Shown: positions 22,227 through 33,546, counted from the first letter of the stretch. The stretch: DNA of 64,000 bases from Adenophora triphylla var. japonica (GCA_022495995.1 JAFEMH010002345.1:62001-126000); one strand, 5' to 3'. A program made the numbers and translations. The notes: generated by a model not told the origin, from the sequence alone.

Positions 22227-22874
22227 AAGGGCATGGCTGATCATTTTAGAGGACTTTTGGGGGAGGATTTTGGTAAGAGGGGAAACTCTGCAGAAATATA
22301 CACTCACTCTCTCTCTCATATACACACACTCACCTCCTTCCTCACACACACACACACACACCCCCAAGCTAAGATTCAAAGAAAGGCTTCCTTTGTTGGT
22401 GCTTTGAAGGGGTAAACACCATACGATTGGTGCTTTTACCTCGTGGACTACAATAGGTGGCCCCTAAACCCATTCTCTCTCTGATTAACTCTTGCATATT
22501 CATCCATATCATCTTGCATGCTTACATGTCTTGATATTATGTGAAATATTTGGGATTTTGCATGATAAAGGTGGTGGAGAGGTGAATCTTCCATATTCAC
22601 CTCTCTCCACCTCAGATCTGAACATTTGGTGACCTTATCACCATTAAAGTTTGAATCTTGGTTGGTTTCCTTTGAGTTAGGAGGAGATGGCTACATGACA
22701 ATGGCCATAAATGTGTGATTTATCATATTTGGCCATTAAAGCCATGTGATCCCCCCATAATACTCACGTAGTGTTACTATTTTACTGCTTTCAGTTAATA
22801 AATATAGCTTAGTTTGCTTTGGGAACAAGGTGGGATCAAATCTGACTGAAGGGCACTGAAACAGGCTGCCTATG

Positions 22875-23325
22875 TCGGACGACATGGGACTCTCAAGAGG
22901 TCCTGTGTCATACGACATAGAGTTCCCAGAGGGCTGTACAGCTTTCATGGACTTCAGATCTATCAAGATTGATCCCCCTTGTGACTCAAAGCTTGCTCAA
23001 GTAGTTTTCGCTCATTTGCCACTATTTGGGGTATCTAAGGTCTGTTTGGGTGCGATCCATTGATGGAGGCAGTGTGTCATGTGACATAAACAACTTCAGA
23101 TTCTCTATGTCATATGACATCCGTATCATTAAATCCATCTCGGCTTTGCTTACTCCAATCAAACCCAAACTGATCCTAGGCCTTTAAATAGTGCCTCTTC
23201 CTAGTTAAAAATAATATTGTTCCAATTTCCAGAGCAGCCTTGGTGTTGTAAGGGACAATCTGACCAGGAGGCCTTATGTCGTCCGACATCCCTCTCTGAG
23301 GAAGACCTGTGTCGGACGACACCAG
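22875..23325 (+). repeat. Further TGTC-N4-GACA sites in LTR-Z downstream of the TATA box
   Basis: TGTCGGACGACA near 22876, TGTCATACGACA near 22907, TGTCATGTGACA near 23077, TGTCATATGACA near 23107, TGTCGTCCGACA near 23277 and TGTCGGACGACA near 23312 lie in the transcribed LTR. Two more, with centre ACGC, lie in the leader near 24008 and 24043. Confidence 0.82.
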
Positions 23326-23519
23326 AGCCTTCTGAGCAGACTGTCTCAGCCTTCTGCCTTGTAATGCAAGTCTCCGTTTGTAAGGGAGTGGCCCCCTGTC
23401 AGGGTTCACAAGTTGTATCCAGTCCCTATACCATCAATAAAATCCAAATTTGCATGCCTCGCTTGTTGACACATATTGCACACACATTTTGAATGATTAT
23501 AATTGTTCAATGTTTGATT

Positions 23520-23590
23520 GAAAGTCTCGAAAGAGGCGTGTTGGGTGAACTCTCAAGTTCTTCCCAACACGTAACCAGACCCCCGAACCC
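23520..23590 (+). other. U5 structured element, LTR-Z version
   Basis: GAAAG; stem 1 GTCTC-GAAA-GAGGC; stem 2 CGTGTTGGG...CCCAACACG (nine pairs); then GTAACCAGACCCCCGAACC. This has the longest stem 2 of the set. Confidence 0.8.
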
Positions 23591-23745
23591 AAATTCTCTT
23601 TAAAAATAGGTTTTTCAATGTTTTCCTTTAAAAACGGCGTTGCGACTCCCAAAATTCAAAATTTCAAAAGATAAACAACAAAACAAAAAAAAACGATTTA
23701 CAAAAACATGAGAAAACGTTGTTTTTTCAGAGGCCGTTCATTCAG

Positions 23746-23763
23746 TGACGACTCCGCTGGGGA
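23746..23763 (+). other. Primer-binding site of element Z
   Basis: TGACGACTCCGCTGGGGA differs from the E3 site at two positions. It follows the end of LTR-Z by one base. Confidence 0.8.
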
Positions 23764-25440
23764 CTTGAAACCTGTTTTCAAAAGTGGGTCAAACTTTCGT
23801 GTTTGTTCAACATTTAATTCCTTCATTTGTGTATGCATTGTTTGTGGCATTATATGTGTGTAAATGCATTTCTTGCTTTGCTTTATTCCCTCCCCATCCT
23901 TGCTTCCTGTTTTATTGCATTAGGTGCTTGGGGCTGAGATTTTGCATTGTGCTTGGAGGCTGGGGATGGTTTGACATTTGTTCAGTGCCTGGATATAGGA
24001 CCCCTTATGTCACGCGACACAATTGACCTCATCAGTCTTGTGTCACGCGACATAAGTGGTCAATTTTGCAGGATTTGTTTTCCTGGTGCAGGTTGTGATT
24101 GTGGGGCAATCCCCCATGATCAAATTATTGATCCTTGATTATTGTGCTATGTGGGGTGTGTGTGTTATTTTTCAGTTCATCCCCTTTTCCATAAAAAAAT
24201 AAATAAAAAATAAAAAATCTTTTTTACAAAAAAAATAAAAAAAGAAAAAGCAAAAAAATATTTTCCTAGAAGATGCCTTCACACTACTCGCACGCTACCT
24301 GCACATAGAGTTAGAACCCGGGAGTGTACGGACGGCATCGCGGACGGTGACGTGTTTCGCTTACGCTTGAGCACCTAAAGTCCTCCTAGCCTATAGAGTC
24401 AGCCAACACTATGTCCGTGACACACTTTCTACCGTGACCGGTTGGTTTTTGGCAAAATACTTTTCAAAACATTTTTTTCAAACTCCATTTTCAAGATTTT
24501 TTCACAAAGTCCGAGTCATACTTCATCTCCAAAATCTTGGCATACTCTCCCTCTTCATGTCAAAATTACGACATAACTCAACTTGAGTACATGTCAAAAT
24601 CTTGACACCTCTCGACGTAGGTACATGCCGATTTCTCGATTTGGCTTCGCAAGAGGTCATGATGCGTTTTCGACATGTGCTAACGCGAGACCATGTCGAA
24701 TTTTTGACACATACTAACGAGAGGCCATGCCAAAATTTCGCCATGAAGCGACGAGAGGCCATGCCGAATTTTCGACTCGAAGTGAGGAGAGGTCATGCCG
24801 AATTTTTTCCAGGATTTTACCTGCGAATTACGGTCTCGTACATTCAAACGTACTTTCGACCCTCTCTCCTCCCGGGTCAAGACGTTGTTGACTTGGACTT
24901 GGTTTTGAGAATCTCGAGTTTGACTTGTTTTGACTTGTATGCCCATAGGTCCGTTTTGCCTTTTGATTGGTGGGTTCCACGTGCCCTATATGACCTCTGT
25001 CGGGATTGTCCGTCCCGGGAGTGCAATACCGGCGGAACCCACTAGTCCAGGAATAGTGTAGAATGCGAAAAAGAAGGTGTCCCCCTTTTCCAACCATTCT
25101 TAGGAATAATAAAAATTGTTTTTATTCAAACCATTAATAAGATGTTTCATGAGTCCATCTCCTTCCGTACTCCTCCCTCTCCCATACCTCCTTAAGGTTC
25201 TCTATCCTCCGCCTTATACACGCTCTCACCTCTTCACCTCCGCAAAGCTACGACAAGTTGGGTGTGTGCTCTCATTCCCGGTGCTCATTGGTCTATATTC
25301 CCGAGGCGGAAGCAGTTCAAGTGTCCGGAAGGTCGTTACCTGATTCAGGATCCCGGAGGTCTGGTGTAGAAAATGTGGTGGCTAGCCAGTCTGGAGCTTC
25401 TCGTCCATCCGAAGTTGATGCAGTCAATCAGTCTTCGTAG
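23764..25440 (+). other. Leader of element Z
   Basis: No gag is recognisable. The block 24940-25130 matches the E2 and E3 leaders (TTGCGAAAAAGAAG, TTTTCCAACC). The 25258-25440 reading frame (PEAEAVQVSGRSLPDSGSRR) has no recognisable domain and ends at TAG; I treat it as leader. Confidence 0.6.
24540..24810 (+). repeat. Repeat in Z leader, about 35-40-base unit
   Basis: Variants of CATGTCGAATTTTTGACA alternate with GAGAGGCCATGCC. In several units GTC pairs with GAC (GTCAAAATCTTGAC, GTCGAATTTTTGAC). I count about seven degenerate units. Confidence 0.65.
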
Positions 25441-26299
25441 GTTCTAGAATGTCCCTTTTGGGCATCGAGTCTGTCAAGTCCAAGATAGACCAGTCTTTTC
25501 TTTCAATGATAAAAATCTTTGTTTCTCTTCTTGCTAGACTCGAGACATCACTAGCACACCTACATTACGCTCAATTGAAATGGTCTTATTCCAAATGATC
25601 ACTTGTGCTGCTCAACCACTAATGCTTTGAAGTGACTCATGTTTAAATTAATCGGAGTGAGAAAATCAATTGATATCCTTCTCAAATTGGAGCTTACCAA
25701 CTCCCCATCTTGCATCTCATATGCTCACATCTCTTTCATCATCCTCATTATTTCGTTGATCAAGAATTTGCATGAATCTTTCTCATTTAAAGCTTAAGCA
25801 AGCAACGAAGACTTAATTTCGTTTAGGTCATCCGGTAGGGATTGCGGTTGAAGCCTTTCACCCATAGGAAAGCCATTACCTCACCCTCACCAAACAATAT
25901 CCTTTCATTTCAAGATCGGCATGTTTTGAAACCCTGTTTAGCCATCACCTTTGCTCCTTGCTGAGAGAAGTCCAAGCAACGCCAAAGAAGTTAACTTCGA
26001 GAGTCGGCGATGCATAAAATACTCAAGTTGTGAAGGAAGGAAAGATAATCCTCAACTCCTCAAAGAGGCCTTCCAAGTTGTCAAAAGAAGGATTTTAAAT
26101 CCTCACAATTTCAGATATAATCCTCATCTCCTCAAAGAGGCCATCCCAAATTATCAAAAGAAGGACTTTAGATCCTCACCATTCAGCAAAAATCCCCGAC
26201 TTCTCGAAGAAGCTCTCCAATGTTCAAAAAAGAGTTCAAACCCTCGAAAGTTCACAAAAGTTCTCGATAGCTTGGACTTCCTCTCACCATTACTTTAAA

Positions 26300-26610
26300 T
26301 CAATCCCAAGCCATCCTCTCGATTTTAGAGGATATTCCCATTACTTTAAATCAATCCCAAGCCATCCTCTCAATTTTAGAGGATATTCTCATTTTCCTTA
26401 ACCAATCCCAAGCCATCCTCTCAATTTTAGAGGATATTCCCTTACCATTACCCTTGCCTTTGGCCAAAGTCAAAATTTGACCTCTCATTCTTAGAGGCAA
26501 TCAATTCCCTTACCTTAGAAATTCCAAGCACATCCCTACAAGCCAACTTCTCATCTTTAGAGGTTCAGTCAGTAAAAGGACCTAGCCGACCTCTCCTCTT
26601 AAGAGGTCAT
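26300..26610 (+). repeat. CCTCT-loop-AGAGG hairpin series
   Basis: Three close copies of ATCCTCTCAATTTTAGAGGAT (26311, 26365 and 26415 areas; split here as ATCCTCT and AGAGGAT arms) are followed by GACCTCTCATTCTTAGAGG, TTCTCATCTTTAGAGG and GACCTCTCCTCTTAAGAGGT. Loops vary while stems keep pairing. Confidence 0.72.
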
Positions 26611-26995
26611 CCACTTCCAAAATTATCCGATGGCCGATCGAAGCCCGGAAACCCAGCTACAGTCCCTACCGGATAGTAATTTCATTCTAATATCTTCGAG
26701 ATTTAAATCAGATTAATGCTTCATTGCTTGCTTAAACCGGAGCCAAATCCATCTCGGCTCAAAAGATCATCAATCAAAGATTGTGCAAATTCAATCCTTC
26801 CCTTCGACACTTCATGTGAGCATATTTCATTTCTCTTCCACAAACACTTGCCGTGGATGTCCCACTAGGGCTTCGCATCCGTGTCTTTCATCGACACTCC
26901 AGGAGGACATGCTTTCCAATCCTCCAATCCTTGAAAAATCCTCAAAGGTCCTCAAAATCTCAAAGTTTCGTTCTCTTTTCAATCGGGACTCGCCC

Positions 26996-27060
26996 GAACT
27001 ACGGCGACCTGAGCTCCTCGTCAGGAGGGGAACGTAGGCAACCATAACTGGTCCGGTCGA
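26996..27060 (+). other. Hairpin motif A, copy 4
   Basis: GAACTACGGCGACCTGAG, then CTCCT-CGTC-AGGAG, then GGGAACGTAGGCAACC and GGTCCGGTC. The inner stem CTCCT/AGGAG replaces the CCCCT/AGGGG of copy 3. Confidence 0.72.
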
Positions 27061-28360
27061 AATCACAAACAAATCTCAGAAAATCCGGTCACATCAAGGG
27101 CCGTCCCCATACACAAGTCCTCTTTCCATCCTTCCGAGCTTGATTCTCGATATCAGTTGGTTTTCTCCTTGTGATTAATCGAAATATTTGTCCATATCAG
27201 GATTAGTGTTTGAATAACCCGAACATCAATAAAGGGTTTTAAGCAGCCTTGTGATCATCACGAATAGGACAAGTTTTCAAGTGTCTCAACAAGTCTTATC
27301 TTTCTACATCATAGGAAGATAGAGCCAAACATCAAGTTTTCGGCCGCCAGGGGCTTCCATACACTTTTCCACACCTTGTGATGCTTATACTCTCCCAAAA
27401 GAGTCAAACCCAAAAGAGAGAGTGTCATACACGAATTCGGGATCCATTCCCACCTTCGAAAAATGTGCCCCTGCACATATACATTTCCGAGTCTTGTCCA
27501 AAATGATCGATTGATCGCGGTATGAAATGATGGGTCGCTTCCTCGGCCACAAGATTGACTCTCGTCTCGCAATAGGGATGCATTGAATCTCTCCAAGTCA
27601 GGGGCTTTTGTTAAGTCGTTCTCTCAGCTCTTTACTGCATTCTCCTCCGGTTTGCTTTGCATCATCAACCGGGGCTTCACATGGTCACCTCATCAAGATT
27701 CCGGGGCTTCGCTCGGTCATCCTTCAAGCTGACACTCTATGCATCTTTCGCTCGCTACCAATTCGCTGCACTTTGACGCCAGGCTGGCAGTACACTTTGT
27801 TCTTGTCAAGCAATAATCAACCTCGCCGCCACCAGCAGATTTCTGGAGCATCCCCGACTTGCCTAGGCTGCACCATCCATACACCATCACTCATACATTT
27901 CCCCACCTCATGGGAGAGGGTCCAACCCACACAGCATCATATACACAGTCATCCCATCATATACATATTCGCTTGTCGAGCCATATAAAATTCTCCTTCC
28001 ATCTTCATCCCCAGCCGAGATGGACTCGTGCATCAAGATTAATAATGCAGAAGCAAAATTTCAATAATCGAATAAAATTCAAAGTGCCTAGAGTGTTGTG
28101 TTTCCCCCCCATAGGGTACAATAATCATGTGATCATAATCTGATCATGGGGATTGCTTCTCAAATCACAATCTGGACAAAGAGTTCAAATCTTGCAGGTG
28201 GCATATTCTGCCTTCATCATCTTCATCAGTCTCTTCTTAAAACTTATCAGCATCATCTGAAAAAGCCTTAGCTACCTCAGTCTCCAAGCAATGCTCGTCA
28301 AAAAGAGTCTCAGCTGCTTCAATCTCCAAGCATTAGGGCTCTTTAGCCTCATCTTCAAAA

Positions 28361-28500
28361 GCCCGTTCTCATGGGCAGATCATCTCAAAAGGCCCATTCT
28401 CATGGGCAAGTCATCACCAAAAGCCCGTTCTCATGGGCGAATCATCAAAGCATGTTCCACACAGCAAAACATTTCCAAGAGCCCATTCTCAAGGGCAAAT
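28361..28500 (+). repeat. GCCC-loop-GGGC hairpin repeats, 4 copies
   Basis: The unit AGCCCGTTCTCATGGGC, with variants GCCCATTCTCATGGGC and GCCCATTCTCAAGGGC, is separated by about 15 bases of ATCATC-type spacer. Confidence 0.8.
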
Positions 28501-28502
28501 CA

Positions 28503-28757
28503 TTATCCGTAGCCCGAAAGGCTATAAATTACCCGGTCCGGAAGACCGTATAAATTTCTCGAATCCTTATCCGTAGCCCGGAAGGCTATAAATTACCCGG
28601 TCCGGAAGACCGTATGAATTTCTCAAATCATTATCCGTAGCCCAGAAGGCTATAAATTACCCGGTCCGAAAGACCGCATAAATTTCTCAAATCATTATCC
28701 GTAGCTCGGAAGGCTATAAATTACCCGGTTCGAAAGACCGTATAAATTTCCCAAACA
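28503..28757 (+). repeat. Double-hairpin array, 4 copies, element Z
   Basis: Units of about 62 bases hold AGCCCGGAAGGCT and CGGTCCGGAAGACCG, the same unit as E2 16866-17212. This links the two elements by common origin or exchange. Confidence 0.9.
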
Positions 28758-28758
28758 C

Positions 28759-29035
28759 AGTCAAATCAGGGGTGACTCCCCTTGGAACAGTCAATTTTCG
28801 GGGTGACTCCCCTTGGAACAGTCAATCTTCGGGGTGACTCCCCTGAATGGGCCAAATCCGGGTGACTCCCTTGGAACAACTAATCTTCGGGTGACTTCAG
28901 AATGGGGCCAAATCCGAGGTGACTCCCCTTGGAACAGTCAATCTTCGGGGTGACTCCCCTTGGAACAGTCAATCTTCGGGGTGACTCCCCTTGGAACAGT
29001 CAATCTTCGGGGTGACTCCCCTTGGAACAGTCACT
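28759..29035 (+). repeat. GGGGTGACTCCCC array, about 9 copies, element Z
   Basis: The unit is GTCAATCTTCGGGGTGACTC followed by CCCTTGGAACA. It is related to the E1 array at 7101-7490. Confidence 0.9.
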
Positions 29036-29081
29036 TTTGGGTACAAAGCCCGTGGCCTCTCGTTATTGCCACCTTTTTGTT

Positions 29082-29166
29082 GAACTACGATTTGGCTTGA
29101 TTCCCCCATGGGATACGTAGGAATCCTTTTAATAAAAGGTCCAGCCACTCGACCATCTTGGTCATC
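29082..29166 (+). other. Hairpin motif B, copy 5
   Basis: GAACTACGATTTGGCTTGAT, TTCCCCCATGGGATACGTAG, GAATCC and GGTCCAGCC, then TTGGTCATC. It stands about 170 bases before the next LTR. Confidence 0.75.
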
Positions 29167-29182
29167 TTTTTTCCCCGCCGTT

Positions 29183-29254
29183 CGTGTCCGGCTCGGGATT
29201 CTCATTTTTGTCGACGACCCCACTTCCCGTGGAAGTGACGTCGCCGAGGGGCTC
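29183..29254 (+). other. Pre-LTR structured module and polypurine tract, LTR at 29255
   Basis: CGTGTCCGGCTCGGGATTCT (about 29183-29202) is an imperfect inverted copy of the LTR start (CCCGACCCGAACTCG). The hairpin CACTTCC-CGT-GGAAGTG is enclosed by CGAC and GTCG. GAGGGG follows. Confidence 0.72.
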
Positions 29255-30348
29255 TGTGAGTACCCCGACCCGAACTCGTATTTTTGGGTCTGCCCATTTA
29301 TTTAAATTCATTTAGTCTTGGGCCCATTTTTATTATTCATCAGCTGTTTGGGCTCGCCCTTCGGCCCGCCCGCAAGCCAGCGCACTGTGTCGTACGACAT
29401 CCCCAGGCAATTCCAAAACAATAATAAATAAGGGATAATATCCCATTTGTAAAAGGGGGGCTGATTTCTTTCTCTCTAGGGGAGGAACGCCCACTACCCA
29501 TTTTCTCTCTCTCTCACTTCTCTCTCTCTCTAAACGGAAATTGCAGAGCTCTCCCCCAATCGTCTTCTTCTCCACCAACAACAATCATTTCCTCCTATCT
29601 CTCCTTCCTCAACCAAAATAACAACAACCACAAAGGCCTTCTCTCTCATTCTCTCTCTAGGCATTTCCAGAGAGCTTTCTCTCTCTAAATGCTAAAATGG
29701 CGTAGCTCTCCCTCTCTCACCGTCGTCTTGACCTCTCCTCATCGGAAACCTAGCCCAACCTGGTCCCTCCACCTTTGGCCAAGCCTATCACCGATCCTTC
29801 TCCACGAAATCGAGACCCAACCACCACTGTTGCACCGCCAACATCGTCAACGCCGTCCTCCTCACTTCCCAATCAACCGACGACCTCTGTTCCACCGCTC
29901 CACCAACAAACTCTGGCCAACCTCACCTATCAGCCTCCGGCCCTGTTCCAGTCCTTGATGTCACTCCGCTCAATTCAAGCCGAGCCTTGAAGCCATTTCT
30001 GAGCTCGATCTCTCTCTCTGGTTCAGAAGCCGATCTGAAGCTCCTAATACCTAACGTGGTATAAGGATCGTGGACACTACGAGGGTAACGAATCTTAACC
30101 TTCTCCTCCCTCTGTCTTCATTATCTATTTTGATTGATCAGCTGGACTTGCTGTTTGATTCAGACTTGGTTGAATATGTTTTGTTCTGCTCTCTGAATGT
30201 TGTATCCATTCTCATGATATTCATGTTGTTCTGATTCTGGTGTTTATTTACATAAGTTATTTGAATCATTTGATTTGTGATTAAAACATGAAGATGAGTG
30301 TGAATCATCTATATTCACACTCATATGAGTGTTGATTCCCTCCCCATG
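29255..30348 (+). mobile_element. Z-like LTR, second type, truncated at its 3' end
   Basis: It starts TGTGAGTACCCCGACCC and has TGTCGTACGACA, a perfect palindrome, near 29389. Beyond the first 40 bases it differs from LTR-Z. It has a long TC-rich transcribed region (29465-29700) and ends abruptly near 30348, where a fragment of motif B sequence begins. No U5 stem-loop or primer-binding site remains. Confidence 0.7.
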
Positions 30349-30365
30349 GTTTCTGATCCATATGC

Positions 30366-30550
30366 TTGATTCCCCCATGGGATACGTAGGAATCCTTTTC
30401 ATAAAAGGTCCAGCCGCATGACCATTATGGTCAATTTCCCCGGGACGGAAACGTCCATCTTGTTGAACTACGATTCGGCTTGATTCCCCCACGGGATACG
30501 TAGGAATCCTTTCCACAAAAGGTCCAGCCACTCGACCATCTTGGTCATCT
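30366..30550 (+). other. Partial and full motif B (copies 6 and 7)
   Basis: A partial copy (TTGATTCCCCCATGGGATAC onward) starts near 30365 without its GAACTACG arm. A full copy starts at 30465. The pair repeats the arrangement upstream of 29255, so the 3' end of the element is partly duplicated. Confidence 0.72.
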
Positions 30551-30563
30551 TTTTCCCCCTCCA

Positions 30564-30636
30564 TTCGTGTCCGGCTCTGGATTCTCATTGTGTCGACGAC
30601 CCCACTTCCCGTGGAAGTGACGTCGTCGAGGGGCTC
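30564..30636 (+). other. Pre-LTR structured module, 3' LTR-Z
   Basis: This is nearly identical to 29183-29254: inverted arm CGTGTCCGGCTCTGGATTCT, hairpin CACTTCC-CGT-GGAAGTG, GTCGTCGAGGGGC, then LTR. Confidence 0.75.
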
Positions 30637-31838
30637 TGTGAGTACCCCGACCTGAACTCGTGTTTTTGGGCCCACTTTCCTTGATTTTTGGGCTCATTTA
30701 TACAATTTGAGCCCAATTATCCATTTAATCACTCAACCCATTGGGCCTGCCATCCATTCGGCCCAACTGTGCCATAAAGTTGACCTGTGTCGGACGACAC
30801 CGGCTATCCAAAGGCGGTTTAACTCCCTCTGTCATCCGACATGGAGCCTCCTATAAGCATGCCTATAAATAAAGGGCATGGCTAATCATTTTAAGGGACT
30901 TTTGGGAGGATTTTGGTAAGAGGGGAAACTCTGCAGAAATATACACGCACTCTCTCTCTCATATACACACACTCACCTCCTTCCTCACACACACACACAC
31001 CCCCAAGCTAAGATCCAAAGAAAGGCTTCCTTTGTTGGTGCTTTGAAGGGGTAAACACCATACGATTGGTGCTTTTAACTCGTGGACTACAACAGGTATC
31101 CCCTAAACCCATTCTCTCTCTGATTAACTCTTGCATATTCATCCATATCATCTTGCATGCTTACATGTCTTGATATTATGTGAAATATTTGGGATTTTGC
31201 ATGATAAAGGTGGTGGAGAGGTGAATCTTCCATATTCACCTCTCTCCACCTCAGATCTGAACATATGGTGGCCTTAGCACCATTAAAGTTTGAATCTTGG
31301 TTGGTTTCCTTTGAGTTAGGAGGAGATGGCTACATGACAATGGCCATAAATGTGTGATTTATCACATTTGGCCATTAAAGCCATGTGATACCCCCATAAT
31401 ACTCACGTAGTGTTACTATTTTACTGCTTTCAGTTAATAAATATAGCTTAGTTTGCTTTGGGAACAAGGTGGGATCAAATATGACTGAAGGGCACTGAAA
31501 CAGGCTGCCTATGTCGGACGACATGGGACTCTCAAGAGGTCCTGTGTCATACGACATAGAGTTCCCAGAGGGCTGTACAGCTTTCATGGACTTCAGATCT
31601 ATCAAGATTGATCCCCCTTTGTGACTCAAAGATTGCTCAAGTAGTTTTGGCTCATTTGCCACTATTTGGGGTGTCTAAGGTCTGTTTGGGTGCGATCCAT
31701 TGATGGAGGCGGTGTAATGCAAGTCTCCGTTTGTAAGGGAGTGGCCCCCTGTCAGGGTTCACAAGTTGTATCCAGTCCCTATACCATCAATAAAATCCAA
31801 ATTTGCATGCCTCGCTTGTTGACACATATTGCACACAG
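30637..31838 (+). mobile_element. 3' LTR-Z of the nested element, with two deletions
   Basis: This is almost identical to 21982-23480, but about 285 bases equivalent to 23077-23361 are missing. The junction has a short shared TGT. The last about 265 bases, including U5 stem-loop and end, are absent. It passes directly into E3 gag at about 31839. The promoter set (palindromes near 30781 and 30829, TATA near 30861) is kept. Confidence 0.85.
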
Positions 31839-33546
31839 TCCTCCACTGGACCCAACCTTAGCCTGGATGGTCGAACAGATGAAAGACCTGAAAGCCACCA
31901 TGAGCAGCTCAAAGCAAGAAACGCTCAGATCCACAGATCCGGGAATGGTCACGCCTCTCCCTGCCAAGTTCAGAATGTCGGAGATGGACCGATTCGACGG
32001 AACCGAATGTCCTCAAACGCATATCGACACCTACGTTCTCGGCATGAGAGCGAAAGGAGCAACCCTCCAGCAAATGGCCGATCACTTCCAACATACGCTC
32101 AAGAGTTCAGCGTTACGATGGTTTCTAAGAGTCAAGCCTGCGGATCGCCACACCTGGGATCAGATCAGTAACATCTTCCTAGAACGATACAGATCCAACT
32201 TAGAGTGGGAAACGAGTTATGAGGACTTAATCACCACTGAGCAGAAAGCAGAGGAAAGCATCGGAGAATTCTACAAGAGGTGGAGTTGGAAACTCTCCGA
32301 GATCATGGAGCCACTCTCCAAGGACGAACAGATGCGGATCTTCAAGTCCTGCTTAAGACCGTCCATCAGAACTCTCATCAGTCATCACTTCTTCCCAGAT
32401 CTCCGGGCCATGGTCAATGCCGGCTCACAGTTCGAGAAGGATCTCAAGGAGAAATTGGCTACTGCACAGCCATACAGATACTGATCGGCAGTTGCATTCA
32501 ATCCCGCACCGGCCCCCGACAAAGGGAAAGATACGTCTGTCAACTACATCCATCAGGGACAGCAGTCGGGCAACAGAAACCCAGTCCCACAAAGCAACAG
32601 TTCCACTCAGAAGCAGCCTGCCGTACACTTCGACAAGTTGGACATACCGCTGAGCAAGATGCTGGAAGGGTTAATCAAGGAAGGTCTCCTTAAACCCGTT
32701 GCAAATTACAAACCCAAGAATCCCGTAGTCAACGCTGACAAGAGCAAGTACTGCGCCTTCCATCAGTATCACGGCCATACCACCGACAACTGCGTGGGGT
32801 TACGGTACGAAATTCAGAATTTGATAGAGGAAGGAAAATTGGAGTGCCCCCGTGGGCCCAATACAGTCGAAAACCCCTTTCCAAACAACAACAGTGTGAA
32901 TTCCATTGAATGGGTGCCAAAGAAGATTGCCGCAGAGCCAGTTTCTCCGCCTCTTCCAGCCAGACCCTCATCTAATGTTCACATCAGCTATGATGTTTGC
33001 GACAGCTCCGCCTGCCTGGAGTACGAGTCCCAAGACATGGCCAGGAGCAATCCTCCGAGAAAACAGAAGAAGAAGTCCTCTCAACAGAAACTGAGAGAAA
33101 GATATGAAGCTGGAGACACCAGCGTGGGTACACTCGGAGAGCCATCCGGGAGGTTCGACTACTACGTACTCTACTCAAGCCAGTCCTCCCTTCCCCCAGG
33201 CCATGCAGCTTTAGAGCAGACAGGGGTGGGAAAGCCGAAAAGTCCTGCTGACCCAAGAGTTCAGGCCTTGGGACACCAGAATACCTCAGATTTTGACAAT
33301 CTCATTGCCAGTCAGAAACCTAACCCCCTGCGGGATCAGCCAAGGTTCAATCTGCCCAACTTCAGAGCACGGGATAGCAAAGGAAGATCAAAGTCAGCTT
33401 GGCACTCGCACTCGATCAACGTGCTAACCAAGGGCGGCAACCGCCATGGTAAACGAGGCCCTGGCCAATCGAGATCAAGGATCCGGTCCTTATTATCAGA
33501 TTCTGCAATGCCAAAGTTACCCTCGACGACTGCCTACTCATGGTAA
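31839..33546 (+). pseudogene. Tat gag of E3, main part
   Basis: The Retrotrans_gag domain runs from about 31850 to 32460 (LAWMVEQMKDLKATM, FDGTECPQTHIDTYVLGM, ALRWFLRVKPADRHTWDQI, FLERYRSNLEWETSYEDL). A TGA at 32482-32484 interrupts. The same frame continues with LDIPLSKMLEGLIKEGLLKP and the CHHC knuckle CAFHQYHGHTTDNC (about 32755-32796), then runs to 33546 in another sense after a local duplication. The open frame starting at 31666 begins in LTR sequence; its first about 58 residues are not gag. Confidence 0.9.

Larger units (their letters stand above)
21982..23744 (+). mobile_element. LTR-Z, 5' LTR of nested element Z
   Basis: It starts TGTGAATACCCCGACCC and ends TTCATTCA, one base before a primer-binding site; length 1763 bases. 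It matches 30637-31838 with few differences over the shared part, which suggests recent insertion. The transcribed part has TC and CA microsatellites (22300-22360). GTTGCGACTC lies near 23638. Confidence 0.88.
25441..28360 (+). other. Non-coding body of element Z
   Basis: No gag or pol domain was found in any frame. The part to about 27560 aligns in blocks with 11290-12610 in E2. With LTRs, primer-binding site and polypurine modules but no coding region, this is the layout of a non-autonomous (LARD-like) element that would depend on Tat proteins supplied elsewhere. Confidence 0.65.

Noticed and set aside
31666..31845. LTR-encoded N-terminal extension of E3 gag
   Set aside because: The frame is open by chance through the LTR-Z remnant into gag after a deletion. 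The residues have no counterpart in the E2 or E3 gag start.
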